From the NCBI RefSeq assembly GCF_040412425.1, contig NC_089788.1:73201220-73265219 (forward strand): a DNA stretch of 64,000 nt, in the 5' to 3' direction. The stretch's first letter is position 1. Each line of letters opens with the position of its first letter. This stretch comes from Macrobrachium rosenbergii. Its lineage: Eukaryota > Arthropoda > Malacostraca > Decapoda > Palaemonidae. A program made the translations under genes and the position numbers. This document shows positions 51,001 through 60,000 of the stretch, one piece after another. A model generated the notes under the pieces. It worked only from the letters and a program-made list of their open reading frames with translations. It was not told where the DNA came from and made no database searches.

Positions 51001-54000
51001 TGAATAAACTTTTAAAAAACATAAATTTACAAAAGCCTATCCCTAAGGTTAAATCCAAAGGTATGACATGTAATTTTACAACTGTGAATTTGATGACAAT
51101 AAAAATTTATGTACAATTACTTTTCATCAACTTGTTACAGCAGTACTTTGTACTCAGTATTCTACAATATGTCTCCATAAGGGTTAAACTTATAAACTGA
51201 AATCACACAGTATTTCCTCCCTTAGTGATACAGAAACATCAGTGATGGTGATATATCATCAATGCAATTTAAATGCAAACCACTCTTTAGTATGTTAAAG
51301 ACAAAGAAACATATACAAACTAAGCTATAACATACCGTCTTGTTCATAACTCATATTTTCAGAATAAAAAACACACTGTAAACATACTTCCTTAGAATTA
51401 GTTTTCCTTCCAAATGGCTGGTTATGGAAAAGCCCCATTTTCTGCACTACTACAGTTGAAAGAAGTCGTGAACGAGCCTTAGTCCACTGAGCCAGACAAT
51501 TCATGAAAATATGGAGTGCATCACAATGCTCCTTTGTCCAGTTGTACGTATATATCACAATCTGAGGAAAACAATGAAGTTTTATGTATATACAAAAGAG
51601 AATTTCCAGCATGTGTTCTTAGTAAACAAATTTTTGCAGTTAATTCCACCATTCAAAAAATTGTCTTGAAACACAACCATCATTTGCATTATACAACAAT
51701 GTGGTCTTCATGAACCTCATAAAATCCCATTCCTGAATTAAAGAAGATTGTTTGCTGGCCAGACAACCAGGCCATGCATAAACCCTCATGGATCTTGGGA
51801 TCCAGGCAGGTAAGGACTTCATTTCCTATTTGTCCAGCTTGCTGACAACAAATGCATAATTCTAAGATTTTCATATTTTAGTCATAATTCTGTTTTTACT
51901 TCTCAGACCTTAACTCTTCAATGAGAAGAAAAACAATGGGAGCAGATTTCTTGTCTTCTAGTCACATTTTGTGATGGGTCATGGACCAGGGGACTAGGTG
52001 TTTTTCCCAATGTCCTCTTCCACGACAGATGACTTGGTCATGATCAGCTTCACCACATAAATCTAGCATAACTCTAGACTTGATTGTTATCTTCTGGATT
52101 TCTTTCATAGGAACTAAAAAATCACAGGAGGTTTCAAGAATTAAACTATTAGTTGTTATTTAAAAATGACTTCAAATGTCATACATGAAGGTCAAAGAAT
52201 AATAATAACTTCAAAGGAAATACACAATCTTAAAGGGAAAAAATATTGGAAGCGTTATTTAGCGGGCAACTTCACACGAAATTCAAAATCTTAGACAAAA
52301 GTAATAGACGAGTTTTCTACAAGACAACTCCTTAAGCCATACATAATCTCAAAGGTCAATATGAATGTTACCTTGAAGGCAGTTTTCCATGAACTGCAAT
52401 CTTGTAGGACAAAACATCATGAAGTTATATAAAAAAAATGGTGTAAAACTAATGCGTAACAATGCAGACAAGAGGTTCCACTTACTTCCTGTCCGACAAT
52501 TGTTGCATATAACAGCTTCTGTCGTGGAATGAAAAGGGCTTCTGCTGACTCATACGGCCAGAGAACTGCAGACGAGAGACTTGTTGGGGTGGAGGGCACT
52601 GTTACAGGAGTGGATATAGGCATTGCAGAGGTTCCAACACTACTGCTAGTCATGGAAGAAGGAATGCCTGTTGGAGGAGCTGTAACAGGTGTGCTAAGAC
52701 CACTTGGTGGCTGTCCTGAGTCGGGTCTCGGGTAAACTGAGTCTTCTTCGCTTATGCACTGGCCTTTGGGCCACACGATGAGAGGAGGATACCTTTGTGT
52801 GGCTTTACTTGCTGCAAATGTTGAAGGTAAAAGCTGATGAAAACATTTATAAATATAATGACACATGAAACACAATAAAGAATCACACCGTGCTAATGAC
52901 GCAAAAATTTAATGGCTTAAATTAAAACTTTGACAAAAAAAATTTTGATTCTTACATCAATTCACTTATCCATACATACTCAACAAATATGTCTAATTAT
53001 AAAATGTTCCAATAAAACAGTACTGATAATCAAGTACTATGCACATTTCTTAAAAAGCAGAGTCAAATCACAAGTAGTAGTAATGATGATAAAATCTGGT
53101 AAACAACAGACTAAAAGTGTTTACTGGATGGTCAATGTTTACACCAGAACCTCTAATGGCAACTATATGTGAAACAAAATTGTTACGCTAACCAGTCTTA
53201 TGGTAATGGCTTGGAAGTTTTGCCTTCTGTACGACTAGTTTTTGAGCTTACACAGGTGGGTATACTCTTTATCGTAACCATTAATATTGTATATTTACGT
53301 TACATACTTTACCTGTACAAAAGATGACAAATCTGTAAAAACAATGATCTAATAATAAATAACTGAACTACGAACTACAGTGGCTAAAAATACTGACGTT
53401 TAATGGTGGACATATAGTAATCCTGAAAGTTGTCCTCATGTATTGATGACCACCATTGTTTGTTGTTCCGGCTTACAATTATTATTTTTTTAACGTCATA
53501 TCCTCCACTAGACCTGGACTTCAGCACATTTGGTGGCTAAAGAAAGAAGGTAAAGTAGAATATAAATAAAAAACATGGTTATTTCATTATCAAAAGATCA
53601 GGACATCACTATTACTTTAGTGTTGTTAAAGCCTCAAATGCCATAAAAGAATTCTAGCAAGAAAGACATATTTAATGGGGAGGAGGGTAAACATATAATA
53701 CCTCAATCAATGAGGTTATGATTTTTGCAACAAATTATTCTACAAGGTCAGAAATGAGGCAATTTATGCGTAATATTAAGAAGCCTGCCTCACCTTGCCG
53801 GACTCCACAAGTTTGTAGACTGGTGACTTGCCCTCAACATCCATCTCCTCAAATATTTCAGTGGTAACCTCTGTCCACTTTGACGAAACCCACTTCTGAA
53901 GCTCAGTGATGAATACTGGTATTGCATGTCTGTAAATAGTTGACCTCAGATCAAGTTTGCTCTCTCAAGAAAGCCAGCTATGAGATGTGATGGCAATTGC

Positions 54001-57000
54001 ATCACCTCCCCTTATTTCCCATCTCCTTAATCTAATTGTTTCTATCACTGTAAATGTTGCTGTTGTTTTGTACCAAAGCAATAAAACTATGAAATACTGT
54101 CTGTTTTGGAAAACTTATACAATGAATAGTGTGCAGTTTATATCTACTGTATAGCAATATTAAATATGTTCAGTCCAGTCTCATAATATTGTAAGTGGGT
54201 ATCTAATACTAAACACTGGAACTGAGGTAATAATAAGATTCACAAAAAGAACAAGCAAATTGAGCATGTTTCAACAAAAGAGAATAATTTTATGACTGAG
54301 AATGAAAGTGGTCTTTTAAAACAATTGGTTCTACTGAAATGGGCTTCTCTTTTTCTCTCCCTCTTTATCTAAACTGTAAGAATTTCACTATGAATGAAAA
54401 TTACACTTAATGCAATAATAGTCTTATCGCATGATAGATACTTACTTTCAACTACTAAAAAAAAATACTTTCAAATTTTTATTTGTATGCCATGTGCATA
54501 AGCACTAACATGGAATAAAAAAACAATCAACTGTAACGTTTTAATCTCACGATAAATAACAATACATAAATATTAATTATTTATAACAATAAATACATAA
54601 ATATTAATTATTTATAACAATAAACAAAAAAATAAGACCACAGTTATAAAATATCAAAGATAAATTTTCCGGCTAGTGTAGCTTAACATAACGTGTACCA
54701 GACTGATTAACCATTAGGACACCAAAACAAATATTGTATAGTAAATACTGTAAATTTTACTGTTATAAATGAATTTACATTCTAATCTACACAAGCTCTC
54801 AACACCCAAAGCAATCATAAAATTTACTAGTTTGCTCTTCAATACGTAGCTTACTAGTCAGGTTATACACACTTCCAAACTTTCTTCACCCAAGTTCTGT
54901 CACAACCTAAATTTCAAAGTTATCACTTTATCAACTTTCCTCCCCCTTCACCCACCTGGTTGAAATATGCTGGGTGTATTTCCTAACGGCATGTTCACCT
55001 CCTTTCTCCCCAAGTTCTTTCCGGACCGCATGTTCGCCTTTCTCACCAAGCTCCGAAGCATACTCCAGCCAATCAAGCAATAACTCACTGAATAATGGAT
55101 GCAATGTGGCCGATGATCTGTCTACAATATCCCACGGCGATTTCTGGGGAAAATGTCATGTATATAAAGATTAAATCAAGAGCTTCAAATGTATTGAATT
55201 ATTACAAAATGTTTTCTTTTGTTGGTAAAAAAAAATTGTCTTTCCAAGCACAACTTAATTTGACTATAAATCAAGGGATACTGTGTCTCTGGCAAAGACT
55301 GGAAGAAAAATGTGAGTAACCTGTTTACTTTAACAACTACTGTATACCAAAACAAGTCTTCAGCATTTATTACAACAATGTACAATTACTTATCATTTAA
55401 TTTTTTCTTGGTTTTCACATATACAAAGCCTTTAAGTACTGTATAAGTTTTAAAAAGTTATAATATTAAATTTTATAAATAACTTGATTAAAGTACCATG
55501 ATTAAAATTACTTTTTCCCCTCTACTCAAATTTCTTTGTATATGTGGCCATTTTAATCTTAGGAAAAGAGGAGACATTAATAATTCATTCCAAACACTTC
55601 TCTCTTCCAGTCAATTACATATGAAAATAATACATAGTAATGTTGAAATTCATATTTAGTTTGACTGATTTTTCGTAAACTAAAAAATTAAGAATGACTA
55701 TTATGAAATAAAACACACTTATAAGCTCCTACGTTAAAGCAAACTTAGAAATGATTTATATCATGAATTTCATTAAATTATGCTGTTTAAATTTTTGAAC
55801 ACTACTAACTGTATACTGATCTTGTGTGGAAACACAACAATTAACTCCACCTGTAGACTTGCTGCCATCCAGTGTAGCCCAAGGAGGCTGTACTCTGGTG
55901 GGTGACTGACAGGGGTGAAGCTGGTTATTGGTGTTTTGAAGGATGCAATGCCCCAATAACGTACACTATTGCAATACCTGACTTTTATTTTTTTTCTGAT
56001 GAAATTAACAAATCTGAGCAAGCCTTTTGATCTTTGAAGCACAGATGTACTGTCAGGTGGGACAGAACTTTGGAGACATATATCTCACACATTGATGCCT
56101 GTTATCTCACACATTGATGCCAACAGGTTGGTGGTGTCTGTACCACTTATAAACAGCGGTATCAAGACCTTTATTTTAACAGCTTTATCTTCAATCGGTC
56201 TTTCATACCATTTAACAGATAAGAAACTTGTCTTTGACTTTCTTGATATAATATAATGTTGACTTCTACATGATGTATTCCTTATACATGAAAGACACCA
56301 CTCCAAGTCTGATAAACAATTTTCAACCCAATGCTAATTCTTATATATAACCTTACTTTTAAGTTTTTGATCACTACGATCTTCAGAACCTACGATTTCA
56401 AAAAACACCACAATATATTGTCTTTAACAGTGTAAACATACAGTACCAAGAAAGCATAGTGAACATACACTAATACTCTATACTAGACTCACTGAATCAG
56501 GTCACTATTTAGAAAATTCTGCTATATAGGGCATCATTATCAAGAGGTCACAATAAAAGCAAAACAAAGGTACCTTCGTCTGAGCTTTGGGACAGTATGC
56601 TATGTCCCTAGGGCTGGGCTTTCCCTCTTAATACTCATATTACTGTCATTTTTGTAAACATGGATAGAGTAGTTGCAAAACCAATCTAATATGAGCACAG
56701 TTTCAAAATATATTTTGTATTGTACACTTCACTGAAACAAATCCTTAAATTAATTTCAATATTAAGACAAAATGAAGAATTTCCTTCATAAAACAGATTG
56801 GATAATTCCACTTATAAAATCAATTAAAATAGACTTTACGAAAACCACCACTTGCAATACTGAACCTTACCTCAGCTGCATGAAGTCCATCTTCTACCAT
56901 CAGCTGACTGTGTTCCATTCCAAAATCAACGGAATGTCTTATTTTCAGTGGAGAATGGCCAGAAGAGCTGGTTGGTGCTGAGCTATCGTTCTGGACAGAG

Positions 57001-60000
57001 AAATGACAAGGAATTTATAAATGCTTTACCTGACCTGATTGAAGCCTACACAAAACCTCTTTAAAAAGCAAGCGACATATTTTTTTTTAATTTCCTAATG
57101 TTGCCGTTACCTCCCAAGTTTCAACATTCCCACAATTTACTGCCCCTTAAAAAATACTGCAAAATACCACATTACATCTAATTCCATGAAGCTTTATGTT
57201 CATTCTCAAAAACTGTATGCATTAGTTAACAATTTTTTTTCGGTAAATTTTCATCTTCAAAATGCCACAGCTGCAAACCAGGTCTATTATCACAGAACTG
57301 TTATTACTTAAAAAAACATGCAAAATGCAAGGCACCTGGCACTTAGTATTAACATATTTTTAAAAATTATTTTCACTTTCAAACACATACACACAAGCGG
57401 GAACACATCCACCTCAAGAGGTGATTCCAACAAAAAGGGATCTAGCCTACCTTCTGCGTATTGTTTGCAAGACCAGCACATACCATAAACAACGTTCTCT
57501 GTGCATTTTAACATATTATGAAGGTAAAATGATCTATCTCTAGTTCAAAATTTATCTTTCGGGTATTCTGGAATACCTGAAGACATACAACAACTATGAA
57601 CTCAACAAGACGTCTTGTTTTCTCTCTAAAGTCGGCCCTTAACAAGAAGATGCCTCTAGCTGAAAAGTGTAACTGATACTGCTTTGAACAGGAATCTAAA
57701 AGTTGCATGATTAACAAAACCTTGAATAAATAGAGGACCTGAAATTAGGCATATATGTAATACAGTTATTTACAGTGAACCATTTACAAACCATGGTTAC
57801 TTTCAATGTTGCCAGGTGATAATATACACCACTAACAGTTATCAAACAGTGTCACATTACTTAGGTAATGTGCTTTCTTAAGTTCAGATGCCTTTTAGTT
57901 CTCCAGCCTCTCCTTTCTCATCAAGTTTACACAATATTGTGAAATTAAAATATTACTGCTCAATGAAATTATGAATACATGAAGTGATGTGGTGTCGTAA
58001 AGTGAAAACATCACCTACCACTCCTGGAAATCAGATTTATTTTCAAGTTTCTCACAACAAATTAGGAAGCATTATAACAAATCTTATCAATTTTTTTACT
58101 TTCCTACTAAAGTGCGGCCTACTGCAATAGTATCTTTAGGTGGTCTCGGTTGGTTCCAGATAGTAGGAGCCCACCAGTCAGTAAATAAAGAGCAGGTGAA
58201 AGAGGAGATAGGCATCAAGATGGTTGAAATATCAAAGCCTTTGGGAAACCTCTACAAAGATTCTCTACCATTTGAGAAAGACATTGAGATTTTAGCTACC
58301 ATATTCCCCCCCCAGCGGAAACTCCAAGGAAGCATCCCACCATGTTTAACTTCCACCCAAGTGTACTGTACAGTACTGGAGAGTACACCAGCCCTTCGTT
58401 GGCTGAGTCGGTTGAGCTTCAGACTGTCAGTCGATGGGCCGGAGTTCAATTCCCCCGGCCGGCTGATGAAGAGTTAGAGGAATGTATTTCTGGTGATAGA
58501 AATTCATTTCTCACTATAATGGGCCGGAGTTCAATTCCCCGTTGGTAACCAACTGGTTCTTGATGAAGAGTTATCCTTCGGGCCAGAGGAATGTTAATTT
58601 CTGGTGATATTGAGATTTTTCATTTCCCCCCAGCAGAAACTATAATGTTTTGTACTGTACAGTACTACAATAAGCTGTTGCTGTCGGTTGAGCTTCAGAC
58701 TGTCAGTCGATGGGCGGAGTTCAATTCCCCCGGCCGGCTGATGAAGAGTTAGAGGAATGTATTTCTGATAGAAAATTTCTCCTATAACTGGTCCCGTTGC
58801 TAAGTAACCAACTGGTTCTTAGCCACGTAAAATAAGTCTAATCCTTCGGGCCAGCCCTAGGAGAGCTGTTAATCAGCTCAGTGGTCTGGTAAAACTAAGG
58901 TAAACTTAACTTTGGAGAGTACACTGTATGAATAAAAACTTGACAGAATCTAGAATTCCTGCCTTCCTACTTATTTATACTATGAACATCAGCCAACTTT
59001 TAGCAATATTGGTAATGAGGAAAAGGGGATTAAGTAGAACTGAAAAGACTGTATGAAATCAATTTCACTGATTCTGCCATTCTTTTCAACAGAACCTGTT
59101 TAAAAGACGGTCTACTCCCTTCATATTATTATTAATATTGTTATTATTGTTATTATTTATTATCCCAGCTGTGATCCTACTTGGAAATGAAGACTTCTAC
59201 TAACCCAAGGGCACCAACATGGAAAGTTGCCCAATGAAGCAAGTAGTTGGGGTTATCTGGCATCGTGACTGCCTGGGTCACTTAGCTCAAACAGCAAATA
59301 AAACAATATTATAAAAATAATAAAACTCATATAAAACACTAAATAAAATATATATTTTCAGACCTATAATATTTTCAAACTTTATTTTGCTGAAGAAGGC
59401 TCACTTCTAGAATAAATGAGATAGAAAAACTGAAAAACAAAGCTATGATTTTTTATTAAAAGAACAATTACATTCTGACTTAAAATATACTAACACTTTG
59501 TGGCATAGAGCCACCTTCTAAAGCAAACTTAAAAACCCTACTGATGTTTTAATTTACATTCTCTCCAAGGACCTTGGGAAGGATGTCCTTGCCATTCCCA
59601 CAGCAAGCCTCAGAGAGAAATTGGTCTCTTGGATCCCCAAAACTGAGGTACTTAGTCAACAAATGCCTTGTATCAAGGGGACTAAGCAATCATCACAAAA
59701 AGGGTGATTTGTACCAGCCATTAAAACACCATGAGCAAGTCACTCACGTCCAATCTGGGCATATTGCTATACCTCCAAGGAAACAAATCACTTCTGAACT
59801 ATTTCACTTTATCTGAACCCACCAAGGTCCACTGCTGTTGCCTACTATCATGTACTGATTGTTTGATACTTAGTAAAAGATCTCAATTTAAGATGAAGAT
59901 ACTCCCTGGGAGTACTTCTCCTCCTGCATCCTTAGCAAGCTTATTTGCCTCAGCATTCCCGTGTATGTCTACAAGTGCTGGTAACCAACAAAATTTACTT

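Noticed and set aside
52486..52806. Alternative acceptor (TTTGCAG) inside SZT2 exon 5
   Set aside because: It has a better-looking pyrimidine tract but would break phase with exon 4. The upstream CATCAG site keeps the frame.
55756..56042. 66- and 89-codon - strand ORFs between SZT2 exons 2 and 3
   Set aside because: Two frames overlap, there are no splice borders that keep phase, and exons 2 and 3 already join in phase without them.
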